A stretch of 64,000 nt of DNA from Rhizophagus irregularis (lineage: Eukaryota > Glomeromycota > Glomeromycetes > Glomerales > Glomeraceae): contig NC_089443.1 of assembly GCF_026210795.1 (NCBI RefSeq), forward strand, positions 2,914,001-2,978,000. The letters are read 5' to 3'. The notes under the pieces were generated by a model. That model saw only the letters and a list, made by a program, of their open reading frames with translations, was not told where the DNA came from and did not search any database. Each line of letters opens with the position of its first letter. The first letter of the stretch is position 1. Positions 22,762 to 33,722 of this stretch are shown here, piece by piece. The position numbers were made by a program, and so were the translations under genes.

Positions 22762-24351
22762 ATGCTAACTTGTGTTCATAAAGGTTGCGAAAAAACATAT
22801 AATGAGGAAGAAAACGATGATAACGCTTGCCTTTATCATCCATCACCTCCAATTTTTCATGAAGGTAAAATTATTTTTTTTTTATATTTTTGAGAAATTT
22901 GTTTAATAATTATATAAATATATTCTTTTTATGTTGTAGGATTAAAAGGTTGGCAATGCTGTAATCGCCGTGTTACGACATTTGATGAATTTCTTGCAAT
23001 TCCAGGATGTACTCGAGGGTATCTACAAGTTGTGAAGCGAGATTATTGAATTTTTTTTGTTCCAATTTATTATGCTAAACGAACGTTTGATCTGTAAATA
23101 TTAGACGGCATACAGATCAATTGGAAAACCCTCCGGAGAATACTACTACCACTTTAGAAACAGAAGCGCCCGCCACGAAGGCTGCCACACGAGTCGAGAA
23201 TGGTGTCGAGATATATGATTCCGGTCCAAAGATTTCATATACTCAAACAATATCTAAAACTATCACTGAGGAGCCTAAACTCGCACCTATTGAGAAAGAG
23301 CCAGAGGAGGATGATTTGAACATTCCCGTAGCTTCGGATACAGAATGTAAGAGACCATCGTGCGGCAAAAAATACGTGGATGATGCAACAAGTCGAGGGG
23401 AAGGACCAGAGGCTGAATGCATTTATCATTCTGGTACCCCAGTTTTCCATGAAGGCAGTAAAGGTATGGATAGTGGATATATATATATAGTAAAATAACT
23501 TTATTCACATATTTTAAAATAATAAATATTTATAATATCTCTAAATTAGGTTGGAGTTGCTGTTCTAGAAAAGTACTGGAATTTGAAGAATTTTTAAAGA
23601 TAAAAGGATGCAAAAAAGGAAAGCATCTATTTGTCGGATCTGGTAAAGAAGTTGTAAGAATCAAAAAAGATTTAAATTTCTCTTGTCTATTGTTTGAATG
23701 TACACTAAGCATTACCTTTATTAGAAAAATGTTGAAAAAGAAATTGTACAATGTCGACATGATTGGTACGTCCTTTGTTATTAGACGTGAAATTTAAAAA
23801 AGAATATTCATTTAACCTATTTATTGACAATAGGTATCAAACTCCAACGCATATCATTATGTCAATATTTGCAAAGAAAGTAGATAAGCAAAACTCTTCC
23901 GTTACTTTCAGAGAAAAAGAGGTAATGATATGTCTTTATAAAAAAGGAAGAAATATATATTACATGTTTTACCTAAATTCTTATTTTTATATCAAATTAA
24001 GCTGGATGTTGACTTGAAGATGCCCGATGAAAAGAGATTTATAACTACATATCCATTATATCAATTGATTGATAAAGAAAATTCTACATTTGAGATTCTA
24101 ACCACTAAAGTAGAAATTAAATTAAAGAAAGGTAAGCCCAGATTATTTACATAAATACTATATATGATTGATAATTACTAATGTTTATTTCGTAAACGAA
24201 TGAAATAGCAAATGGTATTTCTTGGCCATCATTGAAATCTGATGAAAACCTGGGAATTGCAACAACATTTGGTGTTCAAGGTGGAGCAGCCACAGTTGGA
24301 GGCAAGCAGTATACTTTAGCTACAGATTCACCATTATATGCGAACAAGTAA
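22762..24351 (+). CDS. CHORD- and CS-domain HSP90 co-chaperone (CHORDC1/Morgana/Rar1 family)
   Basis: Eight exons (22762-22864, 22940-23018, 23105-23463, 23550-23653, 23725-23765, 23834-23921, 24002-24131, 24209-24351) give 348 residues, in frame. CHORD1 spans residues 4-62 ([40 protein letters not shown]). CHORD2 starts at Cys142 ([48 protein letters not shown]). A C-terminal CS domain runs from about 225 to 330. In animals CHORDC1 binds the HSP90 ATPase domain and regulates centrosome duplication; in plants the CHORD protein RAR1 works with SGT1 and HSP90 in immunity. The two-CHORD plus CS layout is the animal/fungal type. The gene ends 12 bp from the stop codon of the convergent phosphatase-like gene. 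Confidence 0.93.
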
Positions 24352-24363
24352 TTAAAGTATTTC

Positions 24364-25467
24364 TCAGTAATCTAATCCTTCTAATGCTAATGCTTGTAAT
24401 GTCCTTGAAACTTTTACATCAGCTTCAGTAGCTTCATCCCTTTTATCATAATCAGTAGTTACTTTATCAGACGATTCTAATAAGTTTTCTAGTAAATTGG
24501 CTACAAAAATATATTTATGAACTTTGTTAAACTCTGGGAGTTTTTTTAGAAATAATAATAAACACTTAATCACTTACCACCAACTCTTTTTTCAACTACT
24601 TCTACGACATGGAATCCACTTTTCTTTTTTTGCTGTTCTTGTTGTTCGACCATATTAGGATCCAAAAATTTTAATTTTAATGTTGGATGTTTATTAAATG
24701 TTACATGTCCTCCCCATAACCAAGTTGGTATTGTACACGGAATTTCTATTTCTGCTGAAAATTTTTCAACAAATTCGCTTTCTTCTGATGAAATAACTCC
24801 ACCCCGAAGATACCTATCATCTCGATTATTTAAAAAAAGGCAAAAAATCCTTAATATACAAAATAATGAATTAAAAAGAAAAATAAATACTTTTTTTTTT
24901 ACCTTAGGAATTCGCCCATAGCTGAAGATATGTTCCACATTTGCAATTTTCTTAAACAAGCTATAACCAATCCTGTAACATTTGCACCGTCTAAACAATG
25001 TACAAATACTGGTAAACTAGATGGATCTATTATTATCTAAATTTATAAAAATTGAATTAATAAATATATATGTAAATATATGTAAGTTGAAATTTAAGAA
25101 AATTTACCTGTATTAATTGAACAACTTTATTATAATTTAATGGTACATTATCTTTAACCTTACGAACATGAAAATGTATATTTTTTATATTTTCATTTTG
25201 GCAAAATTCTAAGAGTTCGGGTACTGGTGGATCAGGTACAAGGGAAAGCATTGTTTTAAGTTTTAATCTACGTAGAAAACAAAAAAAAAGTAACAAGTAT
25301 TTAGTAAATAAATTTTGTGCGTAAAAATATTTTGTAAATCGTATGAAATATTGGAAGGAAAATAACCTTTTCAGAAAACGGTAGTTTCGATTTTTTGGAT
25401 ACGCTCCACGGTATACTTCATCTTCAACTATAGCAAATCTGAAAGGAGTTATTAAGGGTGAAACCAT
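24364..25467 (-). CDS. Oca6/Siw14-like dual-specificity-phosphatase-fold protein
   Basis: Exons 25367-25467, 25108-25267, 24903-25036, 24578-24813 and 24364-24500 give 255 residues, in frame. The N-terminus FAIVEDEVYRGAYPKNRN and the central VFVHCLDGANVTGLVIACLR are typical of the fungal Oca/Siw14 atypical phosphatases, closest to Oca6. The presumed nucleophile is Cys100 in HCLDGANVTG. The Arg expected six residues later in the CX5R loop is replaced by Val106, so classical phosphatase chemistry is doubtful and a binding or regulatory role is possible. Family members act in inositol pyrophosphate metabolism and in oxidant-induced arrest in yeast; the function here is inferred. It shares a 90-bp divergent promoter with the oligoribonuclease gene. 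Confidence 0.82.
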
Positions 25468-25557
25468 AATAAAATGCGAGGGTTAAAAATGAATAAATTC
25501 GTCGAACGTCGAACGTTCAATTTCAATAGATAATCATTATCTAATCAGTAGCCTTAA
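25468..25557. promoter_or_regulatory. Very short divergent promoter
   Basis: Only 90 bp lie between the start codons of the Oca6-like gene (minus) and the oligoribonuclease gene (plus). The imperfect repeat GTCGAACGTCGAACGTTC (25501-25518) lies near its centre and is a candidate factor-binding site. Confidence 0.4.
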
Positions 25558-26562
25558 ATGTTCTTACATCATATCAAAAAAAATTTTTTTAACCCATTAA
25601 CAATAAATATATGTTCTTATTATTTAAGAATTCCTTTATTGAGTCACCGTAATTATAGTTATAAGGGAAAACTTAGGTGGTTAACACGAAAGACAAATAT
25701 CTTAAACATGTCCATAAAAGAACCGTTAGTTTGGATTGATTGTGAGGTTAATCTTTCAAAAGCTTTATGGCTTAACTATTAGATAAAATTTTGAATTTTT
25801 ATTTTCTCCTTAGATGACTGGTCTTGATATTAAGAACGATCATATTATTGAAGTAGCAGTATTGATTACCGATGGAGATTTGAATATTATTGCAGAGGTT
25901 TTAGTTATTTTATATTTGCAGCAGTGGAATTCATAATTCATAGTATAAAAATCCATGACAGCTAATAATTGGATAATATTTAATAATTTCGAATAATATA
26001 AATATAATAAGGGTCCAGATTTTGTTATTCATCAATCAAAAGAAGTCATGGATGGAATGGGCGATTGGTGCAAGAAACATCACGGAGAGGTATTTTATTT
26101 ATTTTTTATTCATTTTTTTCTTTTTCATCTAACTGCAATACTTAATAGTTTTTTTTTTAAAAAAATGTTTGTTAGTCTGGATTAACATCAGCGGTATTAG
26201 ACTCCAATATTACAACATCGGAGGCGTCAAATCAAATTATAGAATTTTTGAAAAAACATATTCCCAAATCAAAAGTTGCTCCTTTGGCTGGTAATAGCGT
26301 ACATTCTGATAAAGTATTTTTGCAAAAAGAAATGCCAGAAGTGATTGATTATTTGCATTATAGAATTGTTGACGTTAGTACTGTAAAAGAACTATGTAGG
26401 CGTTGGTATCCAAGTATTTTTCAAAATGCGCCACAAAAAAAACTTAGTCATCGTTCTCTTGATGATATCAAAGAAAGTATTAATGAATTGAAATATTACC
26501 GCCAAAACATATTTATTGTAAATGAAGATACTACGAACAAAAAACGTAAAGAAAATTCCTAA
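25558..26562 (+). CDS. REXO2: Oligoribonuclease (DEDDh 3'-5' exonuclease, REXO2-like)
   Basis: Exons 25558-25746, 25814-25897, 26012-26089 and 26176-26562 give 245 residues, in frame. The exonuclease core starts at VWIDCEMTGLD (first D and E of DEDD), continues with NSVHSDKVFL (second D) and ends with SHRSLDDIKES (His and last D). It degrades very short RNAs to mononucleotides, in mitochondria and cytosol. Before the core is an N-terminal extension of about 50 residues, rich in Arg/Lys and aromatic residues and lacking acids (HHIKKNFFNPLTINICSYYL), that fits a mitochondrial presequence. A second in-frame Met (MSIKEP) just before the core could give a cytosolic form. Its stop codon overlaps the stop of the convergent oxygenase gene. 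Confidence 0.92.
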
Positions 26563-27350
26563 AACATTAAATCACTTCTTAGCACATACTTAAAGCCTCT
26601 TTTGACTTCTTTAGCTTCCTATTTAGGATTGAAAGTATAATTGATCAATAAATTTTTTAAAAAAGATGGTTTTATGCATAAATTATAACTTACATGTAAT
26701 AAACAATCATGTCCATGTTTGTGTAATAAAGCCATTCCTCTTTCTGGCTTAATTACAATTTCTTCTTTTTTCTTATAAAAGACGGTCTCTCCTCCATACA
26801 GAGATACTTCATTCTCATTATCGCCACCATTTAAATAAATTAATAAAGTCCATTCACTTATTCTACCCAAAGAATCTTGTACAGAATCATCATAGTGCTG
26901 TCCAAATTTTTGTCCTTTACTATATTTATAAATCCTAATATTTGGATTTAATCCCACGGCAGGTTTCTTGGTTAAAGTTGAAGACCAATTTGATACTAAA
27001 GGACTTAATCCTGAATCATATAATTCTTGAGAAAATTTTATATCTTCTATAGAAAATCTATCATTGTCTCTATATGCTTCTCCTTTTTTTGGCTTTAATG
27101 ATTGATTAGCAGATTCTAATGAGATTGATTTATTAATAAAATTTATCATATTCGCACACTCTTTCGGTGTAAAAAATGATGGTATTATTACTATCTGATC
27201 TTGATAAATTGTTTCGATCTGTAGATTTGATTTTGTTGATATTATTGGCCAGCTTAAAATGGTTGTAGGCGTGTTATTAAAACGTCGTTTAGAAAATTGG
27301 TTTTGATCATTTTGTTTTTTTATTGCTTTATTTTTTGATTTTGGAGGCAT
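26559..27350 (-). CDS. 2-oxoglutarate/Fe(II) dioxygenase, prolyl-4-hydroxylase-like
   Basis: Exons 26694-27350 and 26559-26618 give 238 residues, in frame. The double-stranded beta-helix core has the iron ligands His152 and Asp154 (GQHYDDS) and a distal His219 (CLLH). The second exon supplies EAKEVKRGFKYVLRSDLMF, the usual P4H end in which Lys229 would bind 2-oxoglutarate. Reading straight through the intron would give a tail lacking this lysine, so the spliced form is preferred; donor GTAAGT and acceptor AAATAG are good. The Lys/Arg-rich N-terminus (residues 1-25) could be a nuclear signal. The substrate is unknown. The last codons overlap those of the oligoribonuclease gene by 4 bp. Confidence 0.86.
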
Positions 27351-28575
27351 ATTTTATAAATAAAATGGGAGAAATGAAAGTGATAACTCACGTGGTTACT
27401 ATATCGGTGACTTATATGCTATTTTACCGTTTTGATCACGCTTTTTCACATCCACGTGACTTCATATAATTTTACGTTCTTCATCTAATAAAATAAAATA
27501 AAATAAAATAAATTTTTTTATTTCTAAGATTATTGTTTTATAAGTTGTTATTGAAATTGAAGAAAGAAGAGTTCAAAATACAGTCAGCTCGCTCCATAAT
27601 TCCCATGTTTTCGAGCAAATGCAAAAAATTATAATTATCAGTTCCCCTCTAAAACTATTTCGGAATTTCAAGTATGTGAAATGTTCTAACACGGATTTGA
27701 TAATTATTATATTGAAAATTGATTATTTAAAACCATCCAATCAAATTTAATATACTAATATGATAAATCATACCAATTAATTATTATTAGAACTTATTTA
27801 AATAATTTTAAAATATTTTAATATGCAGATCGCTAAGATCAGTTATGAATTATATATTAAATATCAAGGATTCTTTTGCAATTAATTATAAAATTTATCG
27901 TGCTCCGTATATTAAATATAATTGCTGATAATTTTGTTATTTTTAAAAAAAAATCAAAAATAATCTATAATTAAGCTAAAGTCCATACAATGGGGTCACT
28001 CGATAATATCGATATTGTGCTTTGCGTTGATAAATACGTGGCCAAATCTGTCCAATCAGAATGCTAGAATTGGTTAATAATTGTGATATTAATCGCAATA
28101 ACTTATAAGTATTAATTTAAATTAATTGCAATATTATAAATATTGTAAATCTTACTTTTAAAATAAAATCCGAATTTTTTTACTATTAAATAATGCAAAT
28201 TATATCTTTTAATTAAAAATTAATCTGCAATTATAAAGATTTTCTTAAAAGAAGTTTAAAAAAATCACCGAAAACCCTTCTTTGTATTTTAAATCAGTTT
28301 TATATAAATGTGTTATTTAATAATTTGTAATTCTATTAAAAAAAAAAATAATTTCATCAACAAATTTACATATCATTCTATCATTTACAAATATATGTAT
28401 ATGTATATCTAATTAATTTATCAACTTATTACTAGTAGCCTACTCAGGGTCTTTTTAAAATAACAAATTATTTTCATTAATTTAAAAAATGTTTTCTTTG
28501 GATAATTACCAATCTTTTATAACTATTTTTCTTATTTTTCTTAAATCTAAATAAATAAATTAGTTAATTAAATAA
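27351..28575. other. Intergenic region with (AAATA)n microsatellite
   Basis: No gene is seen. An (AAATA)n pentanucleotide run lies at about 27488-27511. The rest is AT-rich 5' sequence of the oxygenase gene and 3' sequence of the kelch gene. Confidence 0.4.
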
Positions 28576-30370
28576 TTATATATTATCATTATTATTAAAT
28601 TTTTTTTCTAAATATTCAGGTTGTAATTCTTTAGGCAAAACTCTAAATTCTTTATCATCATCATCATCAATTTCAGGATCGTGTTGTACAGGAAAATTAT
28701 GTGAGTAAGAAGGATGGAATTCTCTTGAAGGATCGGATTCAGTATTAGCAGACGTTGAATGTCTACTAAAATCATGTGAAATTTGTGATGTTGTGGCACT
28801 ATTCATTGATTCATATCTCCTATTAAATCCAGCATCTGTAAATTCTCCTGGCGTTTCTATTACTTCTTCCATCACTTTTTTATTTCTGTAAAACCAAAAT
28901 AATCCCCCTCCTAATAGTATTAGTACAACAATACCACCAACTGATAATCCTGCAATTAACCCTACATTTGATGATTTTCCTGAATTTGTTCCTGGAAGTG
29001 TATTAGTGTTTATTGATGTTATCCATTTATAACCCTTATCTTTAGTATCTAAAGCATATACATCAGGTGATGAACCTTTGTTTGTGATATTTCCTATTAC
29101 GAGAAATTTAAATTAGTCCAATTTTATGCATAATGTCAACTGCGCATACTATATACTCGCTACACTTACCGAAAGAAACAATCATATAATCTCCAACCAA
29201 TGACGCAGAGTGATACGCAATCTGCGGAGGTGCAGTTCCGCTTGCTTTAGGCTGGCTCCACACGAAATTATTATTAGTGGTATCTAAAATAGCCAAATCT
29301 GGACTTGACGCAGTATATTTCCCATCCGCAGAAATCGAAACTGCCCCACCGTATATAATAATGCGTTCATCCGAAGCTAATTTTTTTTTAAAAAATAAAA
29401 TCATTAATATGTTAGCCTTTTTACAGAACGAGTCAAATGTAAAAATTTTCATACTTAGTACAGCGGAATGACCACCACGTGGACTAGGAATTTCGCCCGT
29501 GGCTTCCTACAACATATTTAAAATATTAGAATGAACCTTATCATATACACGAGATAATTTTAGCTCTGGCTTACCTTGTCAACCCAAGCAGCTGAATTAG
29601 TATCATACATATTTATCTGGTCAAAAAAAAAAAATGAGAATTATTCAAGCAATATTTTCCTCCTAATTTTAAATCCAACCAACCTGGCTCATAGGAACAT
29701 AACGATTGTTTATATTACTTCCACCAATATAAACTATAAATCCATTACTTAGGATTGTAGCAGAAAAATCACTTCTAGCATCAGGTGCACCATCTTGAGT
29801 TCCAGTACTCCAGCTCCAATTAATAGTATCCAATATAAACATATCATTTACCAGAGAAATGTCTGGCTCAGGTGAGGTTGATCCACCAAAAATATACATT
29901 TTACCTGCACTATCAACAACAGCTTGGGTTTTCCTTTTTCTTGCAGGTTCACCTTGAGGTGCCGAAATTACAGGTTTAGACCATGTATTATTATTAGTAT
30001 TATATACGATCACTAAACTACTATTTTCAGCTGGAGTCATATTTCCACCAAAAAGAATAAATAAATCTTTATTTGCCCCTCCGGCTACAGCCGTTCCCGA
30101 ACTTGTAAACAAGTTATCTATTCCCGTAAGTTCTGTCCATGGTAACGTTGTTGAATCTGTTGAACTTAGTACCGATGTGTCTAAGTAAAAGAAATCTGAT
30201 ATTATAGGTTCAGGTAGAGGAACAACTCCTCCCATATAATAAATTTTATTGCCAATAAAGGCTGAAGTTTGTGCAAACCGAGGTAGTGGTGTGAAGCATA
30301 TAACGTCAAGGACAAACGAACTTATCAACGCAATTGACAGTGTCAACCGCACAAGTGACGAGAATGCCAT
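28576..30370 (-). CDS. Kelch-repeat (galactose-oxidase-like propeller) type I membrane protein
   Basis: Exons 29684-30370, 29575-29616, 29455-29506, 29170-29376 and 28576-29093 give 501 residues, in frame. Residues 1-25 are a signal peptide (LVRLTLSIALISSFVLDVI). The ectodomain has kelch blades marked by double Gly and a later Trp (YYMGGVVPL, ILFGGNM, MYIFGGSTS, VYIGGSNI, IIYGGAVS). A transmembrane helix (VGLIAGLSVGGIVVLILLGG) precedes FWFYRNKK, then a roughly 110-residue acidic, Ser-rich cytoplasmic tail. Catalytic copper residues of galactose oxidase are not obvious, so a binding propeller is more likely. The exon 3 donor at 29454 was chosen because it restores AVLTSDERIIIYGG. The architecture (signal, extracellular domain, one helix, long tail) parallels the cupredoxin gene at 15759. 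Confidence 0.88.
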
Positions 30371-30468
30371 TTATATTATATTGTAAATATAAGTTTAAGT
30401 CGCCGTTGCTCCCCTCCACCTCAAAATTTTGAATAAAGAATGTAAATTTGAATAAAGAATGTAAATTA

Positions 30469-30693
30469 TTAAAAAAAATCCCGGAAAAATTTATTTTTTT
30501 TTAAAAAAAAAGAAGTAGGTATAAGTGTTAAAAGTGTAGAAGTTCCTAAAACTTTAATTCCAGAATAACAAGAATAACAATTGTGTAACTTTCTAGATAT
30601 ATTTACATCGTTTGTAGCAATCACAAGGAAACAATCATCGTCACGTACAACATTAATTACCAATGTTTCAAAGTGTATTAAATTTGAGCGCAT
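30469..30693 (-). CDS. Possible short hypothetical protein
   Basis: A 74-codon frame beginning MRSNLIHFETLVINVVRDDD. The first 45 residues have ordinary composition; the last 20 run into A/T-rich sequence and may be intronic. I do not recognise a family. It could be the first exon of a small gene or chance. Confidence 0.2.
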   Translation of the reverse strand: MRSNLIHFETLVINVVRDDDCFLVIATNDVNISRKLHNCYSCYSGIKVLGTSTLLTLIPTSFFLKKNKFFRDFF

Positions 30694-31469
30694 GGTTTTT
30701 TAGAAATAAAAAAAATTGGTTTATTAATTTCTCGATCATTTTTTTTTACGCGGAAAATTATAAATCATGTGATCATTAAGTAAAACAGGTTCATGCTTCC
30801 GTGCAAAGTCTCCCCGAGTCTCCCGTCCGAAAGAAGCCACCAAGTTTAACCCGTGTTGGCTTAGGTTAAATTTACTGAAAAGAAATTCAAGGAACTCAAA
30901 CAGTATGATTTAATGGCATATAATTATTTATTTTTTTTTATTTTTTTTATTGTACAATCAAAAATTGCAAACCAAATATAAAACAAGTTGAAACATACGA
31001 AAATAGTGTGCTAGCTGCCAAGAAAATTTATTTTAATAACTTTACCACAGTATATATAGATCATGCAGGTTTTTGATCGACAAATTATTTCTTTAACAAA
31101 TTAGGGTCTTCAGATATTAAATATATTCCTTTATAGAGATAACAATGTTACGATAAACTTAAATGGTTGATTTGCTGTAATGAATTTGCTGCGCTTTGTA
31201 TAATAATATCATGTGATCGTAAATGATTAGCAGATTGCGGAAAGTTTTTTTAAAATTACATAATTCATTTTTCCAGTGACGATACTTGAAAATTTGATTT
31301 TATAAAAAAAAAACACTTGAAATTATAAAAACCTTTATTATATTATAAATTTATAAAAACACCAATAAAACACCATTACTCTTATATCATAAAATAAAAA
31401 ATTCAAATATTATATTACGAAATATCTTTTACATCATATACATGTATATGAGTAATATAAATAAATGAT

Positions 31470-31680
31470 GTATGCGCGATGCGCGCAAGTGTGCGCAAAT
31501 GTGCGGGAAATAAGTAATGAACTGTGGAACTGTGCGGAAATGTGCAAAAATGTGCGGGATGTGTGAAAATGCGTGGAGGCGCATGCAAAATTTTTGTGTG
31601 CGCGAAGCGCACAAAAAAAAATTTTGGTCATGTGCAGAGTTTTAAAAAATTTGTGCGCGCGCACACTCCGCACATTGAAT
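31470..31680. repeat. GC-rich degenerate TGTGCG repeat island
   Basis: A 200-bp patch built from variants of TGTGCGNAAATG and GCGCG words (GCGATGCGCGCAAGTGTGCG, GTGCGCGAAGCGCAC, TTGTGCGCGCGCACAC), in sharp contrast to its AT-rich surroundings. Open frames across it on both strands are low complexity and not credible as genes. Confidence 0.65.
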
Positions 31681-31795
31681 TTCAAACACTGAATTACCGA
31701 GTAAAAAGGAAAATACAATGATGTCAAGAAAGCTAATTTCGATTAATTATAATTAATTGACTTTATATCATTTTTATAAAGGCAGTTTCTATAAT

Positions 31796-32033
31796 TCTAT
31801 AGTGACCCCAGATTTGGGGGGAGTAGCCGTAGTTATTTAAATAGAGAGGGTGGGGTTTTTATAATCTTAGTTTCTTTATTTGTAATTTTGGAAGATTATT
31901 TGTTCTTTGTTTTCTATTAGTTCTGCACTTGTTGCGGTGCTTTCTAGATCACTCTGTGTTCTCTAAAGTCACTTCGGCATTAATTAATAAAATTCAAGCT
32001 CAAGCTATGTTTATATCTATAGTGACCCCAGAT
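31796..32033. mobile_element. Possible solo LTR-like fossil
   Basis: A segment of about 220 bp bounded by an 18-bp direct repeat (CTATAGTGACCCCAGAT core), containing GGGGGAGTAGCCG, a TATTTAAATAGAGAG tract and an AATAAAA signal. This could be a solo LTR relic, but no internal region or coding part is seen and the family is not identified. It is treated as a fossil. Confidence 0.3.
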
Positions 32034-32878
32034 AATTATATGAGGTCACATCCGCAGTACTAATTAAAAATCCAAATGTAATTTTGCTGTTTTGATATCC
32101 ATTTTTATCATATAACTTATAGAAAAAAATTATTTTCTCACCCTGGGGTGCAAATGTATCGTTCTTATACGATCAGGTGCTATGTTCTTATACGACGTAT
32201 ATGTCACATAATATAGGTCGTATAAGATAGTATGGGGTCGGTGGAGTCACGTAATCGATACTATCACGTGACGATCAAGATTGGTCCATTAAATTTAATT
32301 TTTTATAATATTATTTTTTCACTTCCATTTTATTTTCTATCAATTCCATTTTGTCTTATACTATTCCATTTTACTAAAATTGAAATTTGTATTACACAAA
32401 TTTATACAATTTCCTAAAAAAGGAAATTTCTTTACTAATCATTTAATAAAAAAATGGTTTTTGTCAAATAAATCACCTTTGTTATTTTAAATAAATTTGC
32501 AAAAATACATTATTTTTAATATTATATGTTGATGTATTATAAACTTTTTTTGTTATTTTGGTTTAAAAAGTATTACAAATAAAACATATAACAGGATATT
32601 ATATATATATAATAAAAATTAGCAAACAAGTAATAATACAGGTAAAATGTAGTAAAACATCAAAAACTATTTTAAATTAATTTGATTGAAAATAACATCT
32701 TTTTAATATTTAAATTCATTTTGGTTTACAACAAAAGTATTGGTAAAACTTATAATTAAAAACTATTATTAAATAATAAAATATTTAAATTAATAGATTT
32801 TGAAATAATACTAATTAAAAGATTTTTAAACCAAAATTTCCAATTATTTGCAATTAAATTTTCTTAATATTTAATAAC

Positions 32879-33122
32879 AGGATCCTGGATATATATAAAT
32901 TAATTTATAATTTAACTTTACTAATAAAAAAAAAGCAAATTTATCCAAATTTGAAAATTTAAAAATCAGTTTTTTATCATTTAATGGTAATTTTTTTTTA
33001 AATTTAATTATTGATGAATTTTACAAAAGTTTATTTAAATCTGATTACTAAATTTTAAGATAATTGCAAAAAATTAAAAAGTGAAAAGTAGTACAGATCA
33101 GTTATTAGATGTCCAGAATCCT
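32879..33122. mobile_element. AGGATYC-ended MITE
   Basis: Left end AGGATCCTGGATATATATAA; right end in reverse AGGATTCTGGACATCTAATA. 244 bp, noncoding. Same end type as the elements at 5502, 54875 and 57464. The target duplication is unclear. Confidence 0.5.
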
Positions 33123-33195
33123 ACAATTACTTATAAAAAGAAACGCATTTGTACAGTATTTGTACTGCTTAGAGAAAATTTCCTGTTAAAAACTA

Positions 33196-33211
33196 GAAAT
33201 TTCTTGAAATT
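33196..33211 (+). promoter_or_regulatory. Heat-shock element upstream of HSP104
   Basis: GAAATTTCTTGAAATT contains alternating GAA-nn-TTC-nn-GAA units, a perfect three-unit heat-shock element with a partial fourth, about 510 bp before the HSP104 start codon. A second weaker site, TTCCAGAAGAATC, lies at 33543-33555. Together these would fit Hsf1 control of the gene. Inferred from motif and context. Confidence 0.55.
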
Positions 33212-33722
33212 TAACTACAAATTAATTCATATAAAGTAGGTTTTATAGTAATAGAAGCTATTTCGAATTAATGATTCATTCTTATTGCATTCCACTGATA
33301 AATAATCTAATCAGAATAATGATGAAGTTATGATCAAAATATTTTAGCAGGGTCTGAGGGTCTGATTGATTTGTCAGAAATTTACCGGTTCTATGATTTC
33401 TGCGGTTTGAAATAAACCTTAAAGTCAAAATTCTTGCAGATCATTTATTTAATTTGAAAATTCGATCATCATGCAGTGCTATTCACATGTGAAACTTGTA
33501 GAATTGACGGGTTTGTACTAGGTAATTCCAGTTGATGTTTAATTCCAGAAGAATCTATATTGAAATTTCAATTATAAAAATGGATAAAATGGATCATCAA
33601 CCTTTTCTCGCTCGATAAATTATTTTTTTTCTGTGGCGCGTATTACTTTTTTATCTCTCTTGTCATATTTATTCAAAAACGCAAATAAATACCCATATAC
33701 CTTTTAATAGAATATCTTAACC

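Larger units (their letters stand above)
30694..33722. other. Long intergenic region upstream of HSP104
   Basis: About 3 kb without a convincing gene. It contains the GC-rich island at 31470-31680, a fossil LTR-like segment (31796-32033), an AGGATYC-ended element (32879-33122) and heat-shock-type elements (33196 and 33543). Two TTCTTATACGA words (32162, 32184) face a later TCGTATAAG (32218). Confidence 0.45.

Noticed and set aside
31409-31727. Several overlapping open frames on both strands rich in His/Cys or Lys/Cys
   Set aside because: They are by-products of the TGTGCG repeat island; all are low complexity and overlap each other.
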